This document shows, one piece after another, positions 8,188-18,107 of a DNA stretch of 64,000 bases. The first letter of the stretch is position 1. Each line of letters opens with the position of its first letter. The stretch comes from Flagellimonas eckloniae (lineage in GTDB: Bacteria; Bacteroidota; Bacteroidia; Flavobacteriales; Flavobacteriaceae). The notes under the pieces are model-generated. The model had not been told where the DNA came from. It saw only the letters and a list, made by a program, of their open reading frames with translations, and made no database searches. Position numbers and translations under genes: made by a program. The DNA is taken from contig NZ_LCTZ01000002.1 of NCBI RefSeq assembly GCF_001413955.1, positions 3,699,501-3,763,500 on the forward strand, read 5' to 3'.

Positions 8188-9461
8188 AACCCGTACTTAC
8201 TCTTCCATCTATTTTTTAAAAATTCTCTCATGGCATTTTCTCGTGGATTGTCACCCGGTCTGTAGAATGTAGTTCCTGATATTTCTTCAGGGAGAAATTC
8301 AAGCTCAACAAAATTGTTTTCATGGTCATGGGCATAGCCATACCCCTTTCCATATCCCAAGTCTTTCATCAATTTGGTAGGGGCATTTCTAATTGCGAGA
8401 GGAACGGACAAATCACCGGTCTCTCTTACTTTCTGCTGAGCTTCCTTAATGGCGGCATAGCTGGCATTACTTTTTTGGGAACTGGCTAGGTATGTAGCAC
8501 ATTGGCTTAAAATTATTCTGGCCTCCGGGTATCCAATTGTGTTTACTGCCTGAAAGGCAGAATTTGCCAGCACAAGGGCCGTTGGGTTTGCATTTCCAAT
8601 ATCTTCAGAGGCCAAGATGACCAATCTTCGGGCAATAAACTTAACATCTTCACCACCTTCAATCATTCGGGCTAGCCAATATACTGCCGCGTTTGGATCA
8701 CTACCTCTAATAGACTTTATAAAAGCCGATATAATATCGTAATGTTGTTCTCCGGTCTTGTCATAAAGTACTGTGTTCTTCTGAACTTTACGTAAGACCA
8801 TTTCATTGGTTATTGTTATTTTTTTACCAGCTTCAGAATTAACAATTAACTCAAAAATATTGAGAAGTTTCCTACCATCACCCCCAGATAGTCTTAACAA
8901 TGCTTCGGTTTCCTTAAGAATTATTTTTTTTGACTTAATGATGTCATCAGAAGCTATGGCCCGACTCAAAAGAGCCTCTAAATCTTCTTTTTCAAAAGGA
9001 TTGAGAACATAAACTTGGCATCTTGACAAAAGTGCAGGAATTACTTCAAAACTCGGATTTTCTGTGGTTGCCCCTATCAGTGTTACCCAGCCTTTTTCCA
9101 CCGCACCCAACAATGAATCTTGTTGCGATTTGCTAAAACGATGAATCTCATCAATAAACAAAATGGGATTTTTTGCAGTAAACAGTCCTCCGCTCTGTTT
9201 TGCCTTTTCAATTACTTCCCGTACATCTTTAACGCCACTACTTATTGCGCTAAGGGTATAAAAAGGTCTTTGGCTTTCATTGGCTATTATATTGGCAAGT
9301 GTGGTTTTACCGGTTCCGGGAGGGCCCCATAGGATCAAGGATGGAATAATACCGTTTTTAATTTGATGGGTAAGTGAACCCTGTTCCCCAACCAAATGGT
9401 TTTGACTAATATATTCTTCCAATGTTCGGGGACGTATGCGTTCCGCAAGAGGTTCGTTCAT
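8184..9461 (-). CDS. rarA: Replication-associated recombination protein A (AAA+ ATPase)
   Basis: 425 residues of the RarA/MgsA/WRNIP1 family, which act at stalled replication forks and are related to clamp-loader ATPases. Walker A is G-P-P-G-T-G-K-T at about 45-52, Walker B is L-F-I-D-E-I-H-R near 101-108, sensor 1 is [10 protein letters not shown], and the C-terminal tetramerisation region contains the R-G-S-D-P-N-A-A and A-S-E-D-I-G signatures. It is a single-gene unit converging on the exported-protein operon and divergent from the rhomboid gene. No unusual residues are seen. Confidence 0.95.
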   Translation of the reverse strand: MNEPLAERIRPRTLEEYISQNHLVGEQGSLTHQIKNGIIPSLILWGPPGTGKTTLANIIANESQRPFYTLSAISSGVKDVREVIEKAKQSGGLFTAKNPILFIDEIHRFSKSQQDSLLGAVEKGWVTLIGATTENPSFEVIPALLSRCQVYVLNPFEKEDLEALLSRAIASDDIIKSKKIILKETEALLRLSGGDGRKLLNIFELIVNSEAGKKITITNEMVLRKVQKNTVLYDKTGEQHYDIISAFIKSIRGSDPNAAVYWLARMIEGGEDVKFIARRLVILASEDIGNANPTALVLANSAFQAVNTIGYPEARIILSQCATYLASSQKSNASYAAIKEAQQKVRETGDLSVPLAIRNAPTKLMKDLGYGKGYGYAHDHENNFVELEFLPEEISGTTFYRPGDNPRENAMREFLKNRWKSKYGF

Positions 9462-9594
9462 GACAATAAAAGTAAAATAAATTTGCAGGATGTATTACCT
9501 TAAATAAAGAATGATTTGCTATAATTATGGTACGCCAAACATGACAATTTGTGTAAATTCACCTTAATGGTAAGTAAATTGCTCTTAAATAAGT

Positions 9595-10329
9595 ATGTCA
9601 GAGAACAACCATTTTAAATTTTCAAATTGGATTTTATTCGGTCCCTTATTGGCCGTACTTTCTATTTGGACTGTCTTCTGGATCGAAGTTAAATTTGGGG
9701 TCAATTTTAATGAGTATGGAATTTACCCACGAAGGTTTTCCGGTTTGAAAGGAGTGTTGTTCAGTCCATTCATTCATGGGTCGGTTGAACACCTGTACAA
9801 CAATACCATTCCGCTAGCTGTTTTGACCGCGTTTCTGATTTTCTTTTATAGAAGGGCAGCTTTACGGACCCTATTGTTAGGGGTTTTTGCTTCAGGTTTT
9901 TTAACATGGTTGATTGGAAGACCATCATATCATATAGGGGCTAGTGGCCTAATCTATGTTTTGGCCAGTTTTATTTTTTTTAAGGGTGTTTTTACCAAAC
10001 ATTTCAGATTGGTGGCACTTTCATTGATAGTTGTGTTTATATATGGCAGTATGCTATGGTATATTTTTCCAGTGAAGGATACTATTTCTTGGGAAGGTCA
10101 CCTATCCGGATTTATTACCGGTTTTCTGTTAGCATTTATGACAAAGATCAAGGTTCCTGTAGAAAAAAAGTATGAATGGGAGAGGGAAGGTTATAATGAG
10201 GAGGAAGATCCTTTTTTAAAACATTTTGATGAAAACGGAAATTTTATTGAAGAACAAAATGATAAAGGTGATGATGTCCCCGTAAAGATTACATATCATT
10301 TCAAGGAAAAGGAAAAGGACGATGAATAA
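9595..10329 (+). CDS. Rhomboid-family intramembrane serine protease
   Basis: 244 residues with six predicted membrane helices. Catalytic features are visible: H-x-x-x-N in the second helix (H-L-Y-N-N, about 65-70), G-A-S-G with nucleophilic Ser near residue 124, and a late H-L-S-G (His about 169) in the sixth helix. The last 60 residues form a charged cytoplasmic tail (E-E-E-D-P, K-E-K-E-K-D-D-E). Rhomboids cut substrate helices within the membrane; the substrate here is unknown. The 133-base gap to rarA contains an exact TAAATTTG at 9478-9485 on this strand, about 110 bases before the start, which may be its -7 box. It converges on rlmB with 3 bases between stops. Confidence 0.88.
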   Translation: MSENNHFKFSNWILFGPLLAVLSIWTVFWIEVKFGVNFNEYGIYPRRFSGLKGVLFSPFIHGSVEHLYNNTIPLAVLTAFLIFFYRRAALRTLLLGVFASGFLTWLIGRPSYHIGASGLIYVLASFIFFKGVFTKHFRLVALSLIVVFIYGSMLWYIFPVKDTISWEGHLSGFITGFLLAFMTKIKVPVEKKYEWEREGYNEEEDPFLKHFDENGNFIEEQNDKGDDVPVKITYHFKEKEKDDE

Positions 10330-10332
10330 TTA

Positions 10333-11070
10333 CTATTTTGTACGTTGCCTAACCACTTCATAAAGAAAGACCCCGCAGGCCACGGATACATTTAACGAGC
10401 CTATTTCACCTAGTAGGGGAAGTTTTGCTTTATGGTCAACAAGCCCTAGAATAGATGCCGAAATACCTCTATCCTCCGCTCCCATGACAATGGCACAGGG
10501 TTGATTAAAATTCACGGTATATATTTCTTCTTCTGATTTTTCTGTAGCGGCAACAATACTAATTCCTGAGGATTGTAGATAAAATATGGCATCCTTAAGA
10601 TGGTCCACTTTTGTTATTGGTACCTTAAATGCAGCTCCAGCTGAGGTTTTTATCGTATCCTCGGTAATTGGCGCTGCACCACTTTTAGGTATGATTATAC
10701 CATTAACACCACAACACTCTGCTGTTCGTATGATGGCACCAAAATTCCGAACATCAGATACTTGGTCCAAAAGCAAAAAGAACGGATTTTTTTCTTTTTC
10801 AAGAATACCTTCAACCAAGTTTTCAAAATTATGGAAAGGTACAGGGGAAATATTGGCAACCGCACCTTGATGATTGTTTTTGGTCAACCTGTTCAACTTT
10901 TCAACAGGCACATAGGAACTGCTTATTCCTTTTTTCCGAATTACAGCTTCCAATTCCTTGAACAATTCACCACCAATACCTTTTTGGAGAAATATTTTGT
11001 TGATAGGTTGTTCGGCATTAATTGCTTCCAATATAGCTCGAATACCGTAGACCTGATTTTTATGATCCAT
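10333..11070 (-). CDS. rlmB: 23S rRNA (guanosine-2'-O-)-methyltransferase, RlmB type
   Basis: 245 residues. An N-terminal RNA-substrate binding domain begins Q-V-Y-G-I-R-A-I-L-E-A-I, and a SpoU/SPOUT domain carries the knot motifs D-x-V-x-D-x-R-N-F-G-A-I-I-R-T-A, I-V-M-G-A-E-D-R-G-I and L-N-V-S-V-A-C-G-V. It methylates the ribose of G2251 in 23S rRNA using S-adenosylmethionine. I use the ATG at 11070; the in-frame TTG six bases upstream is less likely. It follows the plug-like gene after 24 bases in the same direction and may be cotranscribed with it, though it has no functional link. Confidence 0.92.
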   Translation of the reverse strand: MDHKNQVYGIRAILEAINAEQPINKIFLQKGIGGELFKELEAVIRKKGISSSYVPVEKLNRLTKNNHQGAVANISPVPFHNFENLVEGILEKEKNPFFLLLDQVSDVRNFGAIIRTAECCGVNGIIIPKSGAAPITEDTIKTSAGAAFKVPITKVDHLKDAIFYLQSSGISIVAATEKSEEEIYTVNFNQPCAIVMGAEDRGISASILGLVDHKAKLPLLGEIGSLNVSVACGVFLYEVVRQRTK

Positions 11071-11094
11071 TAACAAGGGTTTATCACTTTTTAT

Positions 11095-12840
11095 TTAATC
11101 CATAACGGTAAACCAACTTTTTAAGGAAACCGGTTTTCCACTATAGGTAAATCCTTCCAGTGAGATTTCAAAAATACCTTGTAAATCCGAGGTAAAAAAT
11201 TCAATTTCATTCTTTTTACCACTAAAACTAAAATCTGGATACCATAAAAGTTGATACCTAAAGTCAGGGATGGAGTTATTTTTTTCAGTTTCGTTAGTGT
11301 AATTCGGGGAGAAATATTTTTTTCTTTTTTGGGGAACTGAAAGTGTATGTCGCAGGTCATCCGAGTACGTCTTGATAGAGGTGGCATCTTTCATATCCTT
11401 GGTTTCAATAAGAATAGCACCCTTATAATATGCGCCATTGTTAATGAAGTTTGAAGTAAAAACCTGAACTTTCTCAATTTCCCGCGCATCCAATTGGCCT
11501 AATTTGGAATGCTCATCAATTAATAAACCATCCAACAGCATAACTGAGGGTAAGGCATTAAAAAGTACGTTGTCGGGTGTTCTAACAGAATAGCTGTCTT
11601 CACCATTAATTCTTTTTATCCCGATATCTGGGATAACTTCTTGTACCGTTTGTCTGAAAGTTGGAAATCTAGTGTAATCACTTAAATTATAAGTGACCAG
11701 ATATTCATCATCAAAAAACAACTTAGGTTTTTGAATGGAAATTGAATCTGGTTTTACAGCAGAGAAGGCATTTTCAATTTGATTGTGTATGCTTTTGTCC
11801 AATATTTTGGTTCTTAACGTACTATCTATCTTTAAATTGAAGAATTCAATTTTTGAATAGTCATTTTTTTCCTTGTCCATAACCTTTACCGAATGATTTG
11901 AGTTATCAAGAGGCCTTAGCGAAACGGACGTTTGATCATAAGGTTGTGCTATGTTAAAATAAAACTTCCCTTGTTCATTTGTAGAGGCAACGGTATAAAG
12001 TGTTTCTTGCCCCAAAGCAGAAAGGATTACACGGGTATTTTTAATAGGTTTTAATGTTTCTTTGTCCAATACCTTTCCCATAACTAGTTCGCCACGCAGT
12101 TCTGGCAAGAAACTTGAGTTAAGCAAGCTATTTTCTTCGGGAATTGTTCTGTAAAAACTATTAAACTCATCTGCCCCAATACTTCTGGCGGCTTCAGTGG
12201 GTTGTTTTTGCTTTATTGAGATGGAATATGATCCTTTTTTCACATCATCCGTAGCGGCTTCAATTAATAAAGAGGCCATACTTCTAGTTGAGTAGTTATC
12301 GCTATCGACAGAAAGCTTTAAAAATTCGAACTTATTTTTATTATCATACGCCATACTATTTTCAGCAATTGTATCGGCATCAGTTTTTAGAATTTCTTTC
12401 TGATCATTGGTGTAAGGGTTAATGATTGAAATATCCTGTTGAAAGAAAATAGACACTCCCAGGTTTTTCATCCATTGCGTATAGGCGATTAATTTATAGT
12501 TTCCCGAGGACAAGGATTGGTTGATGAAAAAATCTCCATGAGCCAGTCCTTTATCAAGAAAAAGCTTATGGTGAAAAATTAGTTCCTGTTCCTCATTTAT
12601 CAATTCTACATATACCACTTTGCTAAGATTGCTCAAATTTTTGGTGTCCAATCTTTGAACATAGCACTTGTAATACAGATAATCACCAGGAAATAGCAGG
12701 GTAGCACTAGTGTGAACATAAGTTCTTTCATTGGGGATTGTAGTTTCAGTTTGACCAAGTACTGAGTTCGTTGCGGCAATAATGCTGCAGAAAATAAAAA
12801 GTAATATTGCTTTATGTTTAAACATTTGATTTTTGGTCAT
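11095..12840 (-). CDS. Exported protein with MG2-like, CarboxypepD_reg-like and plug-like parts
   Basis: 581 residues from the ATG at 12840, with a signal peptide ending V-L-G-Q; a second ATG at 12825 is also possible. Residues about 30-150 look like a macroglobulin MG2-type beta domain (E-R-T-Y-V-H-T, F-P-G-D-Y-L-Y-Y-K). A carboxypeptidase regulatory-like domain follows (G-K-V-L-D-K-E-T-L-K-P-I-K-N-T-R). A region near 470-520 resembles a TonB plug (L-L-D-G-L, then A-R-E-I-E-K-V-Q-V), but no barrel follows. Such proteins often accompany TonB receptors as surface or periplasmic accessories. It lies 7 bases after the DUF4249 gene. The domain calls are by eye. Confidence 0.65.
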   Translation of the reverse strand: MTKNQMFKHKAILLFIFCSIIAATNSVLGQTETTIPNERTYVHTSATLLFPGDYLYYKCYVQRLDTKNLSNLSKVVYVELINEEQELIFHHKLFLDKGLAHGDFFINQSLSSGNYKLIAYTQWMKNLGVSIFFQQDISIINPYTNDQKEILKTDADTIAENSMAYDNKNKFEFLKLSVDSDNYSTRSMASLLIEAATDDVKKGSYSISIKQKQPTEAARSIGADEFNSFYRTIPEENSLLNSSFLPELRGELVMGKVLDKETLKPIKNTRVILSALGQETLYTVASTNEQGKFYFNIAQPYDQTSVSLRPLDNSNHSVKVMDKEKNDYSKIEFFNLKIDSTLRTKILDKSIHNQIENAFSAVKPDSISIQKPKLFFDDEYLVTYNLSDYTRFPTFRQTVQEVIPDIGIKRINGEDSYSVRTPDNVLFNALPSVMLLDGLLIDEHSKLGQLDAREIEKVQVFTSNFINNGAYYKGAILIETKDMKDATSIKTYSDDLRHTLSVPQKRKKYFSPNYTNETEKNNSIPDFRYQLLWYPDFSFSGKKNEIEFFTSDLQGIFEISLEGFTYSGKPVSLKSWFTVMD

Positions 12841-12847
12841 TTTATTC

Positions 12848-14083
12848 TTATTCAATCCAAAATTCTGGAACTTCATTGCTTCCAATGACTGTACAATCAC
12901 CGCAGATTCGTGGAACCATTTGAAAAGGCCCTTCTCCTTGTGGTGTAACGCCGCCCATACCAACATTATCATTAAAAAATTCCAATGAATTGTTTTGTAT
13001 TGCTTGAATCAATGCTGAATTTCCAAAACGGTCTGCATCCAGCGTGGGTGTTAAAATTTGTTCACAACCTACTATGTAGGCGGGCGTTCCAATATCATCA
13101 AAAAAATCTTCAAAGTTGAAAAAAAGTCGCTTTGTGGAAACTGAAGAAACATCAAAATAACCCGTAACACTCTTGGATGTTTCCTGGTCAGGAAAAACAT
13201 TTCCAATCAAGAACCCAGGCTGACTTTGGGACAACAGGTTTCCTTGACTTGAAAGCTCCCGTAATTTTTCATAAAACTGAAAGGCCTGTTCTGTCTGAAC
13301 AATTTGTTTTACCAATATGCTATAGCGGTGTGCGATTATGAAATCTGATTTTTCAATAAACCTAATGGGCAATTCAGAGACACGATCTTCGTTAAGAGTG
13401 GTGGTTGAAAACAAAATACTTGTGCTTGACGCATTGTTTCCGTAACATATTAATTCTTCCTGTGGTCTTAAACGAATATCAACTGATGGCGGGTTTTCCG
13501 AAACAACAAAAGCTTCGAACTGATTCCATTGGGGTGCAATTATCTTATAAGTTTCTTCATAAGAATATCGATAAAACTTAGACTGGCCAGTGGCATCAAA
13601 ACTGTTTACAAAGATTTCAATTCCCTCTATACCATCGTCATTTGTTATTTTTCTGGCTATTACATCATCAATAACGGCAGAGGAGGGGAGATTTTCTTGA
13701 TTGGAAGTATAACTATCCCCATCTCTTGTAGTGATTGACAATTGATAACTGCTTGTTGGTAATGCCGCGAATTCAAATTCAGATTCATAAATACCTGGTT
13801 GAGTCTCGAGGAATCTTAGTGTGTTATTTGAATCTTGGGTGACAATTACTTCAGCTCCTTCTTCCCAAATAGGCTCCGTACTTCCCAAAATTCCAGTTCT
13901 ACTAAGAGAAATGACCTGCGTTTTTTCTTCATTGGTCAATGTTGCCTCAACAATAAGAACATCGTCAAAAGTCTGTGGTGATATTTCAAAGGGTTCTACA
14001 CAGCCAGAAATAACGATTAAAGATAATGCGATAGCAAAGAATATCTTTTTTTTGATCCTAAACATGTATCCTGATTTTTTCAT
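12848..14083 (-). CDS. DUF4249 family lipoprotein
   Basis: 411 residues with a lipoprotein signal (lipobox I-S-G-C at about residue 28). The mature start C-V-E-P-F-E-I, the following L-I-V-E-A-T-L-T-N-E and the E-G-A-E-V-I-V-T-Q-D strand pattern are typical of DUF4249. In Bacteroidota this family nearly always travels with a TonB-dependent receptor, as here, where the receptor gene ends 2 bases before this one starts. It is probably the surface-exposed partner of that receptor. A shorter start at 14065 is possible. The substrate is unknown. Confidence 0.85.
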   Translation of the reverse strand: MKKSGYMFRIKKKIFFAIALSLIVISGCVEPFEISPQTFDDVLIVEATLTNEEKTQVISLSRTGILGSTEPIWEEGAEVIVTQDSNNTLRFLETQPGIYESEFEFAALPTSSYQLSITTRDGDSYTSNQENLPSSAVIDDVIARKITNDDGIEGIEIFVNSFDATGQSKFYRYSYEETYKIIAPQWNQFEAFVVSENPPSVDIRLRPQEELICYGNNASSTSILFSTTTLNEDRVSELPIRFIEKSDFIIAHRYSILVKQIVQTEQAFQFYEKLRELSSQGNLLSQSQPGFLIGNVFPDQETSKSVTGYFDVSSVSTKRLFFNFEDFFDDIGTPAYIVGCEQILTPTLDADRFGNSALIQAIQNNSLEFFNDNVGMGGVTPQGEGPFQMVPRICGDCTVIGSNEVPEFWIE

Positions 14084-14085
14084 AC

Positions 14086-16857
14086 TTAGAATTTAAGATT
14101 ATAGGTTAGGGATGGGACCGGAATATTGAAAACAGAACTTTGGAAGGCTTTTACCTCTCCATCTTGTGTAACAAAAAACACGGAGTATGGATTATTTCTT
14201 CCAAGGACATTGTAAATGGAAAAACTCCAAAAACTATGTGCTAACTTCTTTTTTTTATGATTGCCTTCAAGATTGAACCCTATATCCAAACGATAATAGT
14301 CGGGGATTCTAAACTTGTTTCTTTGACTATACAAAACCTGTTGTTCTCCATTGAAAAAGAAGGTTCCTGTAGGAAAAGTTACTGGTCTACCGGTTTGATA
14401 TGTGAAATTGGTGGAAAAACTCAATCGCTTTGTGATATTGTAATTCGATACCAAGCTTATGTCATGGGGTTTGTCAAAATTTGCTGGAAAAAACTCGCCA
14501 TTACTCACCTGTTCCTCTGGAAAATCGCTTCTTAATTGAAAGAAGGATCTTGAATAGGTATACCCAAGCCATCCAGTTAGCGCACCTCTATTCTTTTTCA
14601 ACAAGAATTCAACCCCATATGATTTTCCTTTTCCCTGAAGTGTTTCTTGTTCAATAACTTCATTTAATAGCAGTTGGGCACCTACTTTAAAATCTAAAAT
14701 GTTGTTTTGGGTTTTGTAGAACCCTTCTATGCTGGTTTCATAGGTATTGTCTCCAAAGAATTTGTATAATCCCGCAGAAAATAAGGAAGCTCTTTGTGGT
14801 TCTATATTTATATCTGAAAGTTTCCAGGTATCTATGGGAGATACAGTTGTATTGTTTGATAGCGAATGAATGTATTGGGTAGAACTACTATAGCTAGCTT
14901 TGGCCGAAAAATCTGGTTTAATATAATATCGTGCACCTACTCTTACTTCCGGAAAGGAATAGGTCTTAAATAAGTCTCCACTATCAAAACTTTGGGTTTC
15001 TAATAAAGATGTTTCGTTTCTGGGCTGGTTTTCGGCATAAATTCGTTGTTCCGATGGTCCGATAGCATTAAAAATTGAATACCGTAAACCTAAATCCAAT
15101 TGCAGCTTTTCTGAAACTTTTATATTATCGGCGATAAAAATGGCGGACTCCAAGCCTTTCTCTTCGGACAGCGAAAATTCCTCAACTTGACTTAGCTCAC
15201 TTTTTCCATCTATGGTTCCCGGGCTTAGTTCATATAACTTACTCGATATCCCATAGGTGAAGGAATGATTTGTATTAGCAGCATATCGCATCTTAAGCTT
15301 CAGTTGCGTTTCCTTGATATTGAAGTTGTAGTTGAAGTCTATTTGTGGTCTACCATCATAATCGATTTCAAAAAAGTAATCGCTTCTAGAAAGTTTTAAA
15401 CTTCCCTGGTGCTTTTCATTCAATTTATGGTTCCATTGCATTGAAACAAGCTTATTTTCATAAGCATAAAGGGAATCTTGGGTTATACTAAAGGCATCTT
15501 TGCTATAATATGCCATAGCTTCAACATTGTTTTTTGAGTTGAGCTCATGTTGGTATTTGGCAATCAAATCATAGAAAAAAGCACTTCTTCCTTGTAAATC
15601 TTCATTGTCCAAAGCTCCCAATATCCAATCTGAATATGTGCCTCGGCCAGCTACCATCAAAGCTGCCTTTTCCTTTACAATGGGAATTTCCAACTTTAAA
15701 TTACCAGTAACGGGGCCTATGGAAGCTTCACCAGATATTTTTTCAGTATTACTATCTATTGTATTGATATTGAATACGGATGAAAGCCTTCCGCCAAATT
15801 CTGCGGGGATATTTCCTTTATAAATATCAATGGATTTGACCGTATACGGGTTTAAAGCTTGAAAGATTCCAAAGAAATGCGAGGAGTTATAAAGAACCGA
15901 GTTATCTAAAAGAATAAGGTTTTGGTCAGTCTTTCCTCCCCTCACGTTAAATCCTGCAGAGCCTTCACCAGCAGTTGTGATTCCTGGAAGGGTTGTTGCA
16001 ATTTTTAGTAGATCACGTTCTCCCAAAACAACCGGTATTGTCTTGGACTCTTCAGATTCTATAGTGTTTTTACCGGTAGTGGTTCCGTCTATGACCTGTC
16101 TGCTGTTTGCACTTATAATTACTTCATCCAATTGCTCAACACTCTCCTTTAATGTTATATCAAGAACACCATCGCTATAGACTACAACTGGTTGCTCCAT
16201 ACGTTCAAGCCCTAGAGCATCAGTAAAAATTATGTTTTGGCCATAAGGTAATTCGAGACTATAGTACCCCTGGTTGTTGGTGAGGGTGTTTTTGTTCTTG
16301 TCCGTACTTACAACAACATTGGGAAGGGGGCTTCCGCTAAGCTCATTTTTAACATAACCAGATATTGTAAATTCTGAATTGGTAGCACCTGCATTTTGTT
16401 TTCCTATTCTTACGGTTTTTCTTCTCCTTCTTTCAGGGGCCTTTTGGTTATCCAATACAACAGAAATTGATGAAGCCTCATTGGTATCAGAAGATTCTGT
16501 GGTCACCTCTTTTATAGCTGGAAAAAAGTCATCCGGCAAATAATCGTGAATAAGCCTTCCTTGTGTGAGATACACGTTTCCATTACCATATTCTATAAAA
16601 TGCAAGTTGGTATCTGCGAGTACATCCTCTAAAACACTTTGTATTGTGCTATTCCCATACGATTTGTAAATAGGGGTGTTATCCAACCATTCAGCTAAAT
16701 AATAAAACTTAAAACCCGTAGAAGCTTCAATTTTATTGAGCAATTGTTCTTTTGTCTCACCTTGGGCTTCAATGGAGAAAGTTGTTGTCTTTATCTGTGC
16801 ATAAGAGACACCGTAAAAAAATAGAATAGCAAAAAGATTGGTACAACATCTAAACAT
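14086..16857 (-). CDS. TonB-dependent receptor with STN and CarboxypepD_reg domains
   Basis: 923 residues. After the signal peptide (to about 20), an STN domain covers roughly 28-95 (F-S-I-E-A-Q-G-E-T-K-E-Q-L-L-N-K-I). A linker with R-R-R-R-K is followed by a carboxypeptidase regulatory-like domain (about 165-245, I-S-G-Y-V-K-N-E-L-S-G-S-P-L-P-N-V), a plug domain (F-N-V-R-G-G-K-T-D-Q-N-L-I-L-L-D) and a 22-strand-type barrel ending in Y-N-L-K-F. STN domains usually signal to a FecR protein, yet no sigma/FecR pair adjoins this receptor. Neighbours are a periplasmic protein upstream (stop abutting this start) and DUF4249 downstream. Substrate unknown. Confidence 0.9.
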   Translation of the reverse strand: MFRCCTNLFAILFFYGVSYAQIKTTTFSIEAQGETKEQLLNKIEASTGFKFYYLAEWLDNTPIYKSYGNSTIQSVLEDVLADTNLHFIEYGNGNVYLTQGRLIHDYLPDDFFPAIKEVTTESSDTNEASSISVVLDNQKAPERRRRKTVRIGKQNAGATNSEFTISGYVKNELSGSPLPNVVVSTDKNKNTLTNNQGYYSLELPYGQNIIFTDALGLERMEQPVVVYSDGVLDITLKESVEQLDEVIISANSRQVIDGTTTGKNTIESEESKTIPVVLGERDLLKIATTLPGITTAGEGSAGFNVRGGKTDQNLILLDNSVLYNSSHFFGIFQALNPYTVKSIDIYKGNIPAEFGGRLSSVFNINTIDSNTEKISGEASIGPVTGNLKLEIPIVKEKAALMVAGRGTYSDWILGALDNEDLQGRSAFFYDLIAKYQHELNSKNNVEAMAYYSKDAFSITQDSLYAYENKLVSMQWNHKLNEKHQGSLKLSRSDYFFEIDYDGRPQIDFNYNFNIKETQLKLKMRYAANTNHSFTYGISSKLYELSPGTIDGKSELSQVEEFSLSEEKGLESAIFIADNIKVSEKLQLDLGLRYSIFNAIGPSEQRIYAENQPRNETSLLETQSFDSGDLFKTYSFPEVRVGARYYIKPDFSAKASYSSSTQYIHSLSNNTTVSPIDTWKLSDINIEPQRASLFSAGLYKFFGDNTYETSIEGFYKTQNNILDFKVGAQLLLNEVIEQETLQGKGKSYGVEFLLKKNRGALTGWLGYTYSRSFFQLRSDFPEEQVSNGEFFPANFDKPHDISLVSNYNITKRLSFSTNFTYQTGRPVTFPTGTFFFNGEQQVLYSQRNKFRIPDYYRLDIGFNLEGNHKKKKLAHSFWSFSIYNVLGRNNPYSVFFVTQDGEVKAFQSSVFNIPVPSLTYNLKF

Positions 16858-17604
16858 TTATTCTACAGATTTAGGATTTAAAATAGTTGAGTGCCAATCT
16901 TTTAGTACAGCTATTATAATAGCATCTTTTGACATTTTTTTTGACTTATTACGCTGGAAAAGGATATTTAAGGTGTTTTTGTCATCTGGGAAAAATGCAA
17001 TAAGTTGTTTCTTGGATTTTATCTCTTCCAATCGACCGTTCGACAAAATAAAAAGAGTTGTGTCCAGCACATATTCGTTGTAGAGAACGTTTCTATTTTT
17101 TAATCTTTCCTTTTCTTTTTTGACGTAACTTTTAAACAAAGAGAATGATGGGTTTTTCAGGATAATTTGAAAGAATTTTTTTTCCATTTCCATACCCTCC
17201 AATCTTTCAAAATGAAAGTTTCCAATTGAAAAATCGGAAATAAATTCTTTGAATAGCGTAATTCCTAATAGATTTAGTTTTTTATCTGGGAGTATTTGAA
17301 TGTCATTCCTAACAATGTCATATCTGATTTGAAGATCAAGATAAGGCTGGCCTTTGTATGTTACCGAAGCATTTTGGTAGTCCAAATATGCAAAGAAGGG
17401 ATGATTTTCCTCATTTATATTTGGATAAGGTGTATTTGGTTTGCCAAAATAAATTCCGGAGTTTTGATAATCAATTATATTATCAAATTGTTTAAGGATT
17501 GATGTAATATCTGAGGATTGGGCTCCTACTTGATATGTTGAAAGAGCGCAAAGGATGTAAATAAAAGGAAAAGAAACGCTAAGCTTTCTTTTTATTGATG
17601 ACAT
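16858..17604 (-). CDS. Hypothetical exported protein preceding the receptor
   Basis: 248 residues from the ATG at 17604; an in-frame TTG at 17610 is the only longer option. A signal peptide runs to about residue 28 (V-G-A-Q). The mature protein is rich in Lys, Phe and Asn, with F-E-R-L-E-G-M and repeated K-K-x-K segments, and contains no motif I recognise. It ends one base before the TonB receptor start, so it is translated as part of the same unit. A periplasmic or surface accessory of the receptor is the simplest guess. Confidence 0.65.
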   Translation of the reverse strand: MSSIKRKLSVSFPFIYILCALSTYQVGAQSSDITSILKQFDNIIDYQNSGIYFGKPNTPYPNINEENHPFFAYLDYQNASVTYKGQPYLDLQIRYDIVRNDIQILPDKKLNLLGITLFKEFISDFSIGNFHFERLEGMEMEKKFFQIILKNPSFSLFKSYVKKEKERLKNRNVLYNEYVLDTTLFILSNGRLEEIKSKKQLIAFFPDDKNTLNILFQRNKSKKMSKDAIIIAVLKDWHSTILNPKSVE

Positions 17605-17662
17605 ACACAAGAAGTTTGAAAGTATACATTTGGCAAAATTGTTATTAAGGCCTGTTTTTATT

Positions 17663-18103
17663 TTAATCCAATAGAATGGCTTGATAGTTTGGCGGAAAAC
17701 ATATTTTGATGTTTTTACCGTCTTTCCTAGAAATTCTCAATTTTCCAGTAGTCAAAAGTTCTGCACCATTAAGAATGTTATATTGACCGGATTTAGTTAA
17801 TTTCCTACCCAAGGCTGTTCCAATTGTGATTTGGTTGGAATTTTCTTTTGCTTGTTTACCCTCTAATTCAAAAAAGACCATTGTTTTATTTGGAAGGTAA
17901 TTTCCAAGTTGAAAGCTATCTATATTGTTAACATGGGTAAACTTTAGGTCATCTATTTGTAATGTATCAGATTTTGTAAAGTCAAACGGAGGTGTAAACT
18001 GAATACCAATGGTATCTGCTTTATGGCATGGTTTTTCTGTTTTGATACAAGAAGCGACAAGACTTAAGAATACCAATGAAACAAAAATGAATTTAATTCT
18101 CAT
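17663..18103 (-). CDS. Hypothetical lipoprotein
   Basis: 146 residues with a type II signal peptide (L-V-A-S-C, lipobox Cys19). The mature chain has a P-P-F-D-F segment and L-x-I-D-D-L-K-F, probably a small beta domain. It heads the receptor/DUF4249 run on the minus strand. Its start codon lies only 7 bases past the stem of the SusCD terminator at 18111-18136, and no TAnnTTTG box is visible in between, so it is probably expressed by read-through. No family is recognised. Confidence 0.7.
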   Translation of the reverse strand: MRIKFIFVSLVFLSLVASCIKTEKPCHKADTIGIQFTPPFDFTKSDTLQIDDLKFTHVNNIDSFQLGNYLPNKTMVFFELEGKQAKENSNQITIGTALGRKLTKSGQYNILNGAELLTTGKLRISRKDGKNIKICFPPNYQAILLD

Positions 18104-18107
18104 AGTT

